A stretch of DNA of 64,000 nucleotides from Streptomyces sp. T12 (GCF_028736035.1 NZ_CP117866.1:10395001-10459000), one strand, 5' to 3'. Shown: positions 33,653 through 45,300, counted from the stretch's first letter. A program made the numbers and translations. Notes: generated by a model not told the origin, from the sequence alone.

Positions 33653-35092
33653 GTGAACAGCCCGCACGACCAGCTCGCCGAGTACATCCGACAGGGCGTC
33701 ATCCCCCCGTACCAGTACTCGTATCCGCCCCGCTCCACCTACCGCCCGCTCGACGAGGGCGCCTGGGACGTCCACGACGTCTGGGCGAAGGACCTGGGCA
33801 GCTACCAGGTGCCCGAGCTCAACCTCTATCTGCACGTCCCGTTCTGCCGCTACAAATGCGGGTTCTGCAATCTCTACACCGTCATATCCACCGACGAGGA
33901 CCTGTACGACGCCTACACCGACGCGCTCTGTACCCAGCTCCGCGACCACGCGGAGATCATCCGGGCGCGCCGGCTGCGCACGGTCTACATCGGCGGCGGC
34001 ACGCCCGCGCTGCTGTCGACCCGGCACTTCGAGCAGATCTTCGGCACCCTCGGCGAGATCTATCCCAACTGGCGTTCCACCGTCGAGGAAGTGGCCCTGG
34101 AGGCAACACCGGACTCCATCGTCGCCGACCCCGACGGCTTCGGGCGCCTGCTCGACATGGGACTGACGCGCGCGAACATCGGCATCCAGTCGCTCGTCCC
34201 GCAGGAGATCCGCGAAGCGGGTCGGGGCCAGGCGAGCGAGGACGTCATCCGTAAGGCCGTCGAGATCGTCCACGAGCGCGGACTGCCGGACCTGTCCACG
34301 GACTTGATCATGGGGTTCGCCGGGCAGACCCCCGAGACATGGCGGCACTCGGTGGACGAGCTGGCCGAGCTCGCGCCGACGACGATCTCCACCTACTTCC
34401 TCACGGTGCGACCCGACGCGTGGTTCTCCAAGACAGGCGCGTACCAGTACATGTGGAGGCCGGAGCTGTACGAGCGCTACGACTACGCCCGCGAGGTGTT
34501 CACCGCCCACGGCTACGTGCAGGAAGGCTCCGTCCGCTACAAGAAGCCCGGCCGCGGCGGCTACGTGCAGAAGGTCCTCACCTTCCACGGCGTGCCCCTG
34601 CTCGGCCTCGGTGTCGGCGCCCGCTCGTACACCTCCGTCCTCGACTACATGACCGGCAGCGTCAAGCCGTCCCTGGCCGAGGTCGCCGACTACATCGACA
34701 ACGCCAGGGCCCACCGTCTGCAGCCCACGACGGGGTTCGCCCTCACCCCGGAGGAGATCGTCCGCAAGCGGCTCGTGCTCGACACCTTCGACCTCGACCT
34801 GTCCGAACTCGACCGCTTCGGCCTGGACACGATCGCCCCCGAGGTGACCGAGATCCTCGACGCCGCCCAGGCCAACGGACTGGTCCACCGCGTGGGCCCG
34901 CGCCGCGTCCAACTCACGCCCAAGGGCTTCAAGTACCGCGACATCCTGTCCTGGATGTTCTACTCCGACGACGTCAAGGACCTCGACCGCGAGTACTACG
35001 AGGGCCTGCACGCAACGAACGCGCGGGCGCGCAAGAACATGGGCACGCCGGTGCGCATCACCGGGATCGGCACCGCCCGGGAGACCGTGTGA
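33653..35092 (+). CDS. HemN-like radical SAM enzyme
   Basis: A 479-residue radical SAM protein of the coproporphyrinogen-oxidase-like (HemN) group. CRYKCGFC (Cys65, Cys69, Cys72) binds the [4Fe-4S] cluster; the second aromatic position after CxxxC is Phe, as in HemN. Also present are YIGGGTPALLS, the SAM-ribose region EATPDS, GIQSL, LSTDLIMGFAGQT, and a C-terminal HemN-type winged helix with LTPKGFKYRDI. HemN relatives in secondary metabolism do methylation, cyclopropanation and other radical additions; it is not positioned with any haem gene. AAGGAG precedes the GTG start. Coupled to the DUF1152 gene by a 4-nt overlap. Confidence 0.88.
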   Translation: MNSPHDQLAEYIRQGVIPPYQYSYPPRSTYRPLDEGAWDVHDVWAKDLGSYQVPELNLYLHVPFCRYKCGFCNLYTVISTDEDLYDAYTDALCTQLRDHAEIIRARRLRTVYIGGGTPALLSTRHFEQIFGTLGEIYPNWRSTVEEVALEATPDSIVADPDGFGRLLDMGLTRANIGIQSLVPQEIREAGRGQASEDVIRKAVEIVHERGLPDLSTDLIMGFAGQTPETWRHSVDELAELAPTTISTYFLTVRPDAWFSKTGAYQYMWRPELYERYDYAREVFTAHGYVQEGSVRYKKPGRGGYVQKVLTFHGVPLLGLGVGARSYTSVLDYMTGSVKPSLAEVADYIDNARAHRLQPTTGFALTPEEIVRKRLVLDTFDLDLSELDRFGLDTIAPEVTEILDAAQANGLVHRVGPRRVQLTPKGFKYRDILSWMFYSDDVKDLDREYYEGLHATNARARKNMGTPVRITGIGTARETV

Positions 35093-36156
35093 GCGACCTG
35101 TTCATCGCCGCGGGCGGCGGCGGGGACCCCGTGGGCACTGCGATCACCGCGGCGACCGTGGGCCGCGTCCTCACCGGCACGCCCCTCGGCGAGACCACGA
35201 TCGCCACGTTCGCCTGGGAACGCCTCGAAGTCGACCCCACCCCCGGCCCGCTCGGAGTCGTCCACTTCACCGGCCTCGCGTACCGAGCGGGCCTCCCGGT
35301 GATCACCCCCGCCACGCGGCCGATCGCGCCCGCCGGCTCCACGCTGCCCGGCCTGGCCGCGGACCTCACGACGCGCCTGGTCCTGCTCGACCCTTTGCGG
35401 GGGCTTGCCGCGATGGCGGAGCAGATCCGACGGCTCGCGGACACCGGACACGACCACGTCCGCATCGTCGACGTCGGCGGCGACATCCTCACGCACGGCG
35501 ACGAGGACACCCTGTGCAGCCCTCTGGTGGACGCGCTGGCCCTGGCCGCGTGCAGGATCGCCGGGGTGCCCGCCACCGTGTACGTCGCCGGTCCGGGAAC
35601 CGACGGGGAGGTCCCCCAGAAGGACGTCCTGGGCCGCCTGAGCGGCGATGCTCTCACCCCACTCGCGCAGGACGTCGCCGCGATCCGAACGGCCCTGGCC
35701 TGGCATCCCTCGGAGGCGTCCGCCCTGTTCGCGGCGGCGGTCGACGGCGTACGCGGACCGGTCCGTACGGTGAACCACCTCATCCCGCTCACGGACGCGT
35801 CCGCCGGCATCCACTCCACGAGCCTGGACGACGCCCTCGCCCACAACGCGGTCGCGGCCCACCTGCTCGGCGTACTGCCGACGACCCTGGAAGCCGCCGC
35901 CGATCTCTCGGCCGAGCTCACGCAGATCCACGAGCTCGACCGGGAGCGCGTCGGAGCAGGGGAGCCGTCGGCACCCGCCCGGGCCGCCCTGCCCTGGGAC
36001 GCACAGGCCGCACGGGAGGCGATACGGGAAGCGGCGCAAGGTGCCCCTCACGTCACCCTCCGCTTCGCCGCCCGCGCTCTCGGCCTGACTTGGCGCCGGA
36101 TTCCGTCCCTGCGCGCTCTGTTGGGTGTCGAGGGGCCGGTGCTCGCCTTGTCCTGA
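35089..36156 (+). CDS. DUF1152-family protein
   Basis: A 355-residue cytoplasmic protein matching the DUF1152 family, whose function is unknown. The N-terminus has a glycine-rich FIAAGGGGDPVGTAITAA loop after a beta-strand, reminiscent of a nucleotide-binding turn, and the middle has IVDVGGDILTHGDEDTLCSP with several acidic residues. Family proteins are about this length. The GTG start overlaps the radical SAM stop (GTGTGA), so the two are co-produced; I infer a shared step or a scaffolding role. A 13-bp hairpin follows 9 bp after the stop. Confidence 0.8.
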   Translation: MSDLFIAAGGGGDPVGTAITAATVGRVLTGTPLGETTIATFAWERLEVDPTPGPLGVVHFTGLAYRAGLPVITPATRPIAPAGSTLPGLAADLTTRLVLLDPLRGLAAMAEQIRRLADTGHDHVRIVDVGGDILTHGDEDTLCSPLVDALALAACRIAGVPATVYVAGPGTDGEVPQKDVLGRLSGDALTPLAQDVAAIRTALAWHPSEASALFAAAVDGVRGPVRTVNHLIPLTDASAGIHSTSLDDALAHNAVAAHLLGVLPTTLEAAADLSAELTQIHELDRERVGAGEPSAPARAALPWDAQAAREAIREAAQGAPHVTLRFAARALGLTWRRIPSLRALLGVEGPVLALS

Positions 36157-36165
36157 CATCGGAAC

Positions 36166-36204
36166 GTCGATGCGGCGCCGGAGGAAAACCCGCGCCGCAT
36201 CGAC
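36166..36204 (+). terminator. Terminator hairpin after DUF1152 gene
   Basis: GTCGATGCGGCGC pairs perfectly with GCGCCGCATCGAC (13 bp, 13-nt loop). It closes the radical SAM-DUF1152 operon and marks the right edge of the ATP-grasp cluster. Confidence 0.85.
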
Positions 36205-36509
36205 CCATCAGGCCGTCGAGATGCCGTGACGCCACCTGGCTCGCCCCATCTACGAGGCACCCATGCGGCGTCGCCCACATAGGCCGCGAACTATGACGAG
36301 GATGGGCGTACTCGGACAGGCCGACAGTCCCATGCCGGCGCGCCGAATCTCTCAGTGCCCCTCGATGTGACTTTCCCCATTGCGCCGCCCGACCGGCCCC
36401 GTGAGTCTCTCGTGGAACATGCGTCCGAAGAACTGTTATCCCGGGCCCACCGATCGATCTCCCAAGTATCGGACAGCATCGTTCGGCGTCGAGGACAGGG
36501 AAGTTTTTG
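36205..36509. other. Leader region of the sigma-CAP fusion gene
   Basis: About 300 bp without a gene. A possible ECF-type promoter is GGAAC at 36414-36418 followed 16 nt later by GTT (36435-36437), which would fit autoregulation by the sigma factor encoded downstream. This is weak pattern evidence only. Nothing else was recognised. Confidence 0.3.
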
Positions 36510-38147
36510 ATGAGTGCAGAGCGCGCGAGGGAGTCGGCGGCACTGGTGGCCGCTGCCCGAAACGGCGATCCGGAGGCTCAGGACGCCCTGGTCGGGGCAT
36601 ACCTTCCGCTGGTCTACAACGTCGTGGGCCGGGCTCTGAACGGCTCGGTCGACGTCGACGACGTCGTGCAGGACACCATGCTCCGTGCCCTCGACGCGCT
36701 GGGCGGTCTGCGTGACCCCGAGAGCTTCCGCTCCTGGCTCGTGGCCATCGCGATGAACCAGGTACGGGCGCACTGGCACGCCCGGCAGTCGGCCCCGGGC
36801 ACGGTCGAGGAGGCCCAGGACCTCGCGGATCCGGGCGCCGACTTCGTGGACCTGACGATGGTCCAGCTCCAGTTGTCCGGGCAACGACAGGAGACCGCAC
36901 GGGCGACACGCTGGCTGGAGCCCGACGACCGAGGCCTGCTGTCGCTCTGGTGGCTGGAGTGCGCCGGTGAACTGACCCGCTCGGAGGTGGCCGAGGCCCT
37001 GGAGCTGTCGCCGCAGCACACGGCGGTCCGGGTGCAGCGGATGAAGGCGCAACTGGAGGCGGCCCGCGTGGTGGTGCGGGCGCTCGACGCACGGCCGCGC
37101 TGCGAGGAGCTGAGGGGTGTGCTGGCGTCCTGGGACGGTCGGCCCTCGGCGCTGTGGCGCAAGCGAATAGCCCGGCATGCCCGTAGTTGCGCCCATTGCT
37201 CAGGATTGTGGAGCGGGTTGATGCCCGCGGAGGGGCTGCTGGCCGGTCTGGCGCTGATCGCCGCGGCGCCCGCCTTGTGGGAGAGCGTGCTCTCGGCCTC
37301 CGGCGGGATGGCCATGGTCGGCTCGGCGTCCCGGCTGCCCGCGTCCGGCGGCCGTGGCGGATCGGGCCGGGGTTCCGGACACGGCGGCGGGCGCGGCCGG
37401 GCCGTCTCCCGCAGTGAGGCCCGTCGACGCCGACGTATCCGCCGCCGGGCCGTCGGAGGTGCCGTCGTGGCGGCCTGCGTGGCGGGGGGCGGGCTGTGGT
37501 ACTTCGACACGGAACCCGGGACGGGGAGCGAGGAGGCGACGGCCGCGCGGGCCGCCGGCGCTCCCTCCGTGGACCTCGCGGAACCCAGCCTTGTCGAGAC
37601 CTCCCCGTCGGTCTCGAAGTCTCCGTCACCGTCCGCGTCACCCTCGAAGAAGGCGAGCCCCTCCAAGACCCCACGCCCGACCAAGAAGAGCGTGCCGACT
37701 CCCCGGCCGTCCACTCGGCCGACTCGGAGCGCTTCCAGCACCCCGCAGGCGCAGCCGACCCCGACGGGCGCCGTCGCGCAGGTGGTCGCCCTGGTGAACA
37801 AGGAGCGGGCGGACGCCGGCTGCGGTCCCCTCACGGAGGACCCGCAACTGAACCAGGCCGCACTGGGCCACTCCGAGGACATGGACGCCCGCGACTTCTT
37901 CGACCACACCAACCCGGACGGCGCCGACCCCGGGCAGCGGATCACCGCCGCGGGCTACACCTGGTCCACGTACGGGGAGAACATCGCCCAGGGCCAGCAG
38001 ACCCCGGAGGCGGTGATGGACTCGTGGATGAACAGCCCCGGCCACCGCGCCAACATCCTCAACTGCTCGTTCAAGGACATCGGCGTGGGTATCCACGAGG
38101 GCGCGGGCGGCCCGTGGTGGACCCAGAACTTCGGCGCCAAGCAGTGA
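36510..38147 (+). CDS. Transmembrane sigma factor fused to extracellular CAP domain
   Basis: A 545-residue fusion. Residues ~10-85 are sigma region 2 (LVYNVVGRALNGSVDVDDVVQDTML), and ~125-190 sigma region 4 with the HTH SEVAEALELSPQHTAVRVQRM. A zinc-type motif follows, His223-x3-Cys227-x2-Cys230, as in ZAS anti-sigma factors. Then come a Gly/Arg-rich stretch, one membrane helix (~313-332, basic on the N-side), a Ser/Pro/Lys linker and a C-terminal SCP/CAP domain (~422-545; GHSEDMDARDFFDHTNPDG, YGENIAQG, WMNSPGHRANIL). Orientation would put sigma inside and CAP outside. ATG at 36510 follows CAGGGAAG. Probably a one-protein envelope sensor and regulator; release by proteolysis is inference. Confidence 0.85.
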   Translation: MSAERARESAALVAAARNGDPEAQDALVGAYLPLVYNVVGRALNGSVDVDDVVQDTMLRALDALGGLRDPESFRSWLVAIAMNQVRAHWHARQSAPGTVEEAQDLADPGADFVDLTMVQLQLSGQRQETARATRWLEPDDRGLLSLWWLECAGELTRSEVAEALELSPQHTAVRVQRMKAQLEAARVVVRALDARPRCEELRGVLASWDGRPSALWRKRIARHARSCAHCSGLWSGLMPAEGLLAGLALIAAAPALWESVLSASGGMAMVGSASRLPASGGRGGSGRGSGHGGGRGRAVSRSEARRRRRIRRRAVGGAVVAACVAGGGLWYFDTEPGTGSEEATAARAAGAPSVDLAEPSLVETSPSVSKSPSPSASPSKKASPSKTPRPTKKSVPTPRPSTRPTRSASSTPQAQPTPTGAVAQVVALVNKERADAGCGPLTEDPQLNQAALGHSEDMDARDFFDHTNPDGADPGQRITAAGYTWSTYGENIAQGQQTPEAVMDSWMNSPGHRANILNCSFKDIGVGIHEGAGGPWWTQNFGAKQ

Positions 38148-38311
38148 AGCCGAGTGCCGTGTGCGCGGCACCGGCCGTCACGGCGTGAGGTGCTCGACCT
38201 GCTCGACTGGTTCACACTCATGAACATTTCTCACGTGGGTGTACAGCGCCGCGCGTGTCATGCAAGGCTCGACCAACTCCTTTCTCCCGTTGACCAGTTG
38301 GAGGGACAGGC

Positions 38312-39544
38312 ATGACTGTTTCCCGGCGCACTGTGCTGGCCACGGCGGCCGGCGCCGCGGCGGCATGTGCTTCTACCGCACCAGCCGCGGCCGCGGGCGA
38401 GACCGCCGACCGGTCACCGGCACCGACCCTGCAAAGGCTCCGCGCGGCGGCCGACTACGCGGTCGAGAAGCTCCGCACCGTCGCACCGACCGTGACCGCC
38501 TTCCCCGTCGGCACGAAGTTCGAGAAGTGGGTCTACTCGCAGAACGGCGACTGGGTCGGCGGGTTCTGGCCGGGCACGCTGTGGATGGCATGGCTGTACA
38601 GCAAGGACGAAGCCTTCCGCGCACGGGCACTGGCATCGGCGGAGAAGCTGGCCCCCCGTCAGTACGACACGGGCACGCACGACCTCGGCTTCCTCTTCTC
38701 CCCGTCCTGGGTCACCGCCTGGCGGCTGACGGGCGACGACGCATGGCGGACCGGCGCGGTACGGGCGGCCGACTCCCTGATCCAGCGGTACAACCCGCGC
38801 GGGCGCTTCATCAGGGCCTGGGGCGCACTGACCGATCCGAAGAACGCGGGCCGCGTCATCATCGACACGATGATGAACCTCGACCTGCTGGCGTTCGCGA
38901 GCCGGCAGACCGGCGACCCGAAGTACCTGGACATCGCCGTGGAGCACGCGAAGACCGCTCAGCGGGTCTTCCTGCGCCCGGACGGATCGACCCCGCACGT
39001 GTACGACTTCGACCCGGACAGCGGGGCGCCGATCGGCCCGGACACCGTGCAGGGGTACAGCCCCACGTCGTGCTGGTCACGCGGGCAGGCGTGGGGACTG
39101 TACGGGTTCACCACGATGTACCGGCGCACCGGAAACCCCCAGTTCCTGGCCACCGCACGCAGACTCGCGGACTTCGCGGTGGGGGCGCTGACCCCGGACC
39201 ACGTTCCGGTCTGGGACTACCGAGCCCCGCAACAGCCCCACGACATCAAGGACGCGTCGGCCGGCGCGATCATGGCGTGCGGCCTGCTCGACCTGGCCAC
39301 GGCCACCGGTAGGCCTGCCTACCGCGAGGTGGCGCTACGGCTGCTCACCGCACTGTCGGAGACCTGCCTGACGAAGAACTCGACTCGCGCCGAGGCGGTC
39401 GTGGCCCGCTGCACGCGCCACCGGCCGGCCGAGGACGGGATCGAGATCTCCCTTCCCTACGCCGACTACTACCTGCTGGAAGGCATCCTGCGCGTACTGC
39501 AGCCGCAGGACGTCGACCGAGCGATCGACCTGTCCATGCCGTAG
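38312..39544 (+). CDS. Tat-exported GH88-family unsaturated glucuronyl hydrolase
   Basis: A 410-residue (alpha/alpha)6-barrel hydrolase with a twin-arginine signal (SRRTVLATAAG, cleavage near ASTAPAAAA, ~28-32). Family landmarks: GDWVGGFWPGTLWMAW, THDLGFLF with Asp124 and IIDTMMNLDL with Asp185, the two positions equivalent to the catalytic Asp pair of unsaturated glucuronyl hydrolases, and SRGQAWGLYGFTTMY. It hydrates the 4,5-double bond left by polysaccharide lyases, releasing ketoacid sugars. GGAGGGACAGG precedes the ATG. A GTTCA-N6-TGAAC dyad lies about 100 bp upstream. Substrate could be pectic or glycosaminoglycan-type oligosaccharide. Confidence 0.85.
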   Translation: MTVSRRTVLATAAGAAAACASTAPAAAAGETADRSPAPTLQRLRAAADYAVEKLRTVAPTVTAFPVGTKFEKWVYSQNGDWVGGFWPGTLWMAWLYSKDEAFRARALASAEKLAPRQYDTGTHDLGFLFSPSWVTAWRLTGDDAWRTGAVRAADSLIQRYNPRGRFIRAWGALTDPKNAGRVIIDTMMNLDLLAFASRQTGDPKYLDIAVEHAKTAQRVFLRPDGSTPHVYDFDPDSGAPIGPDTVQGYSPTSCWSRGQAWGLYGFTTMYRRTGNPQFLATARRLADFAVGALTPDHVPVWDYRAPQQPHDIKDASAGAIMACGLLDLATATGRPAYREVALRLLTALSETCLTKNSTRAEAVVARCTRHRPAEDGIEISLPYADYYLLEGILRVLQPQDVDRAIDLSMP

Positions 39545-39570
39545 ACCTCGGCGGGCAGGGGCGCGGTCGG

Positions 39571-40562
39571 TCAGGACGGGCTCGTGTTGCTCTTCCCGCC
39601 GAACGCCCCCAGAATCCGCTCCGCCGCCAGCGTCGCCGTCAACTCGCCCTCTCTGACCCGCCGTTCGAGGTCGGGGGCCAGTGCCCGTACCGCACTGTCG
39701 GCGTGCAGGCGGCCCAGCAGTTCGTCGCGGACCATGGTCCAGGTCCAGTCGACCTGCTGGTCCCGGCGTCTGGCGGCGAGCCGTCCGGTGGAGTCCAGCA
39801 GGGTGCGGTGCTGCTCCAGCCGCTCCCAGAGCACGTCGAGGCCGGCCGACTCGCGCGCGCTGCAACTGAGCACCGGCGGTGTCCAGAACGCGTCCTTGCC
39901 GTGCATCAGCCGCAGCGCGCCCGCCAGTTCGCGCGCGGCGGCGCGGGCGTCGCGTTCGTGCGGGCCGTCCGCCTTGTTCACGGCGATCACGTCGGCCAGC
40001 TCCAGGACACCCTTCTTGATGCCCTGCAGCTGGTCGCCGGTGCGGGCCAGTGTGAGCAGCAGAAACGTGTCGACCATGTTCGCCACGGCCGTCTCCGACT
40101 GTCCCACGCCGACCGTCTCGACCAGCACCACGTCGTAACCGGCGGCCTCCATCACGACGATGGACTCACGCGTGGCCTTGGCGACCCCGCCGAGCGTCCC
40201 CGCGGTGGGGGAGGGGCGTACGAAGGCCGCCGGGTCGACGGCCAGCCGTTCCATGCGCGTCTTGTCGCCGAGGATCGAACCGCCCGTACGGCTCGACGAC
40301 GGGTCGACGGCCAGCACGGCCACCCGATGCCCGAGCCCGGTCAGCATCGTGCCGAACGCGTCGATGAACGTCGACTTGCCCACGCCCGGCACACCGCTGA
40401 CGCCGATCCGCCGGGCCCTGCCGCTGTGCGGCAGCAGCTCGGTCAGCAACTCCTGTGCCAGGGCGCGGTGTTGCGGGCGCGTCGACTCCACGAGCGTGAT
40501 CGCGCGGGCCACGATCGCGCGCTTGCCGTCCAGCACGCCCTTCACATAGGTGTCAAGATCGA

Positions 40563-40566
<4 letters not shown>
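39571..40566 (-). CDS. meaB: MeaB-type GTPase chaperone of methylmalonyl-CoA mutase
   Basis: A 331-residue G3E-family GTPase (MeaB/ArgK): P-loop [12 protein letters not shown], switch region [27 protein letters not shown], and NKADG for guanine recognition. MeaB gates cobalamin loading and protects the mutase from inactivation. Its ATG overlaps the mutB stop by 4 nt, making it the third gene of mutA-mutB-meaB. The C-terminal ~60 residues form the usual dimerisation arm. Expression follows the mutase. Confidence 0.95.
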
Positions 40567-42736
<2,170 letters not shown>

Positions 42737-42737
<1 letters not shown>

Positions 42738-44539
42738 CACGACACTCCCATGCGGTCGAGGCTGGCGGTGAGCACGGCGACGGCGTCGCAGCCCGCGAAG
42801 ACGTAGCCGTCGACACCGGAGTACTGCCCGGGGCGGCCGGCGAGGAACACGTGCTCGGCGCCCGCCGCCCGCAGTTCGGCGGCGACGGAGTCCGCCTGCT
42901 CCTCGTACAGCGCGTCGCTGGAGCACAGGCAGACCTCGCGCGCCCCGCTGTCCGCGAAGGAACCCTCGGTGACGGGCTCGATGCCGCCCGCCTGGAAGAG
43001 GTTGGCGGCGAAGGTGAGCCGGGCGGTGTGCGCTGCGGCGGGGCCCAGCGCGGCCAGATACACCCGGGGCCGGGAGCCGGTCGCCGCGAGGTGGGCGTCG
43101 GAGCGGGCGCGCAGCGCCTCGAACGCCTCGTCGCGTCGCACCCGCGGCAGCCCGCCGGACAGCGGCTCGGGCGCCGGCTCGCGCACCACCGGCTTCTCGG
43201 CCAGATGCGGGAACTCGCTGACGCCGGTGACGGGTTCGCGGCGCTTCGCGAGCTTCGCGCTGCGCACGGACCAGGTCTCGGCCAGCCGTTCCCCGACCAT
43301 GCCCGAACGCAGTGCGGCGGCGTGCCCGCCGGCCTTCTCGATGCTCTGGAAGAACTCCCAGCCCGCGTGGGCGAGTTCGTCGGTGAGCCGCTCCACGTAC
43401 CAGGAGCCGCCGGCCGGGTCGATCACCCGGGACAGGTGCGACTCCTCGATGAGGATCGTGGAGGTGTTGCGGGCGATCCGGCGCGCAAACGCGTCCGGCA
43501 GGCCCAGCGCGTGATCGAACGGCAGCACGGTCACCGCGTCGGCGCCGCCCACCCCGGCGGCCAGCGTGGCCACCGTCGCGCGCAGCATGTTCACCCAGGG
43601 GTCGCGCGGCGTCATCATCACCGTGGAGGTGACGGCGTGCTGCACCTGCTGCCCTGGAGCCCCGCACACCTCGGCGACCCGCGCCCACAGCCGGCGGGCC
43701 GCGCGCAGCTTGGCGACGGTCAGGAACTGGTCGGCGGTCGCCGCGTACCGGAACTCCAGCTGTGCGCACGCCTCAGCGACGCTCAGCCCGGCCCCGGTCA
43801 GCTCCCGCAAGTACGCCACGCCGGTCGCCAGCGAGCAGCCCAGCTCCTGCGCGGCCGAACCGCCCGCCTCGTGGTACGGCAGCGCGTCCACGGTCAGCGC
43901 GCGCAGGCCCGGGTAGGCGTCCGTGCACTGCCGGGCGAGCCCGGTCACCTGCGCCATGTCGTACGACTGCCCGGTGCGGGCCTCGTGCCCCAGCGGATCG
44001 GCGCCCAGGTTGCCGCGCACCGCCTCCGGCGCCACGCCCCGCTCCTCGACGACGCGCAGCAACTCCCGCGCGGCGGGCTCGACTTCGGCACCCGCTTCGA
44101 GAACCACCGGGGCCAGGTCGAGGTACACGCCGTCGAGCACCGAGGCGAGCGAGGAGACCGGGATGCCGAAGTCGCCGACGGCCAGCCACAGCGAGGTGAC
44201 GCCGTTCTCCAGGTCGGTCAGGACGGCGCTGCCGTCGGCCGCCGCGTGTCGCTGGCGTACGTCCCAGCCGCCGGCCGTGTTGCCCTCGGGCCGGCCACCG
44301 CGTACGAACGGGGCGAAGCCGGGCAGGCCGGGGTCGGGCGCGGCGTCGCGCGCGGTGTACAGGGGGCGGGTGGTGAGCCCGTCCTCCAACAGCGTGGACA
44401 GGGCGTTCTCCGCGGCGGCACCCGAGACTTCCTTGCCCGACTTGCGCAGGACGCCCTCGACGAGGCGCTGCCACTGCTCATGTGTCGCTTCTGGGAACTC
44501 GGCGGCCAGGGAGAGCCCGTCGTCAGGCAGGACCGTCAT
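42737..44539 (-). CDS. mutA: Methylmalonyl-CoA mutase small subunit
   Basis: A 600-residue partner of MutB. It has the same two-domain layout, but the C-terminal B12-like domain lacks DxHxxG ([13 protein letters not shown] takes its place), so it is structural and non-catalytic, as expected of MutA. The barrel keeps [23 protein letters not shown] and [27 protein letters not shown] segments. First gene of the operon; the leader upstream contains a 10-bp tandem repeat array. ATG at 44539. Confidence 0.95.
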
Positions 44540-44888
44540 GCTCGGATGCTAGGACAGATCAACAAAGGAGCAGCAGTGGGCACGGCTGTGACCTTGCCCT
44601 CCCCGTGCCTGTGACCGCGGCCTCGCCGTGTTGCCCTTGAAGCCCCGCAGGTCACCTGCTACGGCAGCATGCGCGCGTCGGCGAGCGCCGGTTGCCGCAG
44701 GGCGAGGAAGAGACCCGGAGCTGCCCGTGCCCCGACCTCCATGAACCCTTCTGAACCCCTCCGAACGCCTCCGAACGCCTCCGAACGCCTCCGAACGCCT
44801 CCGAACGCCTCCGGCCGGGATCGTCACTCATGCCGGCACCGGGCGTCAATGGCCTTACACGGCCGCGATCCCTCGGTTCTGAACGGCC
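44540..44888. other. Intergenic region upstream of mutA
   Basis: 349 bp between mutA (minus, starting at 44539) and the EF-hand gene (minus, ending at 44889), so it is the mutA leader and promoter region. The only clear feature is the tandem repeat listed separately. A short frame reading through the repeat (RRRSEAFGGV units) looks incidental. Confidence 0.6.
44741..44812. repeat. 10-bp tandem repeat CCGAACGCCT
   Basis: Five perfect head-to-tail copies of CCGAACGCCT fill 44761-44810. Two degenerate units precede them (ATGAACCCTT, CTGAACCCCT from 44741) and CCGGCC ends the run. The array lies about 200 bp upstream of the mutA start. A 10-bp period equals about one helical turn, so bound factors would align on one face. 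Length variation between strains is likely. Confidence 0.92.
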
Positions 44889-45143
44889 TCAGGCCCAGCC
44901 GAAACGGCGGTCCACCACTGCCGCGAACTCCTCCAGGGTGAGTACCTCGTCGCCGTTCTGGTCGGCGGCGTCGAACAGGGCGGAGGAGGCGTTCTCGTCG
45001 CCCACGGCCCAGACGGGCAGATCTCCCGACGCGGCCAGAGACGGGCCCTTCGTGCGCAGGGCGATGATCACCTCTTCGCGGGTCAGGGTTCCGTTCTCGT
45101 CGAGGTCGAGCGCCTCGAACAGCTTGCGGGCCTTGTCGCTCAT
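44889..45143 (-). CDS. Small EF-hand calcium-binding protein
   Basis: An 84-residue calerythrin-like protein with two EF-hand loops: DLDENGTLTREE (about 13-24) and DQNGDEVLTLEE (about 61-72). Both keep acidic residues at positions 1, 3 and/or 5, and Glu at 12. Soluble, no signal peptide. Probably a Ca2+ buffer or sensor; target unknown. The Met at 45143, with GAGGGTG upstream, is the right start, although the frame stays open further. Confidence 0.88.
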   Translation of the reverse strand: MSDKARKLFEALDLDENGTLTREEVIIALRTKGPSLAASGDLPVWAVGDENASSALFDAADQNGDEVLTLEEFAAVVDRRFGWA

Positions 45144-45300
45144 CGCGTCACCCTCGTTCCTGTCGGCGGCACGCGGGCCGGCCCTTCGTGTCCCACACGA
45201 AAGACGCTTCCGCTCCTGTCCAGGTTGCCTCCTCCGGCAAACCCTCGGCCAGCCGCTTTTCGGCAGGTGTCGCGCCCGCCGGCGCCGCGTCGCGGCCCGC

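Noticed and set aside
33653..35092. Haem-biosynthetic coproporphyrinogen dehydrogenase
   Set aside because: HemN-like motifs are shared by many non-haem enzymes, and the tight linkage to DUF1152 and ATP-grasp genes argues for secondary metabolism.
44549..44827. A small gene reading through the 10-bp repeat on the minus strand
   Set aside because: Its only pattern (RRRSEAFGGV) comes from the repeat itself; no ribosome site or homologous domain seen.
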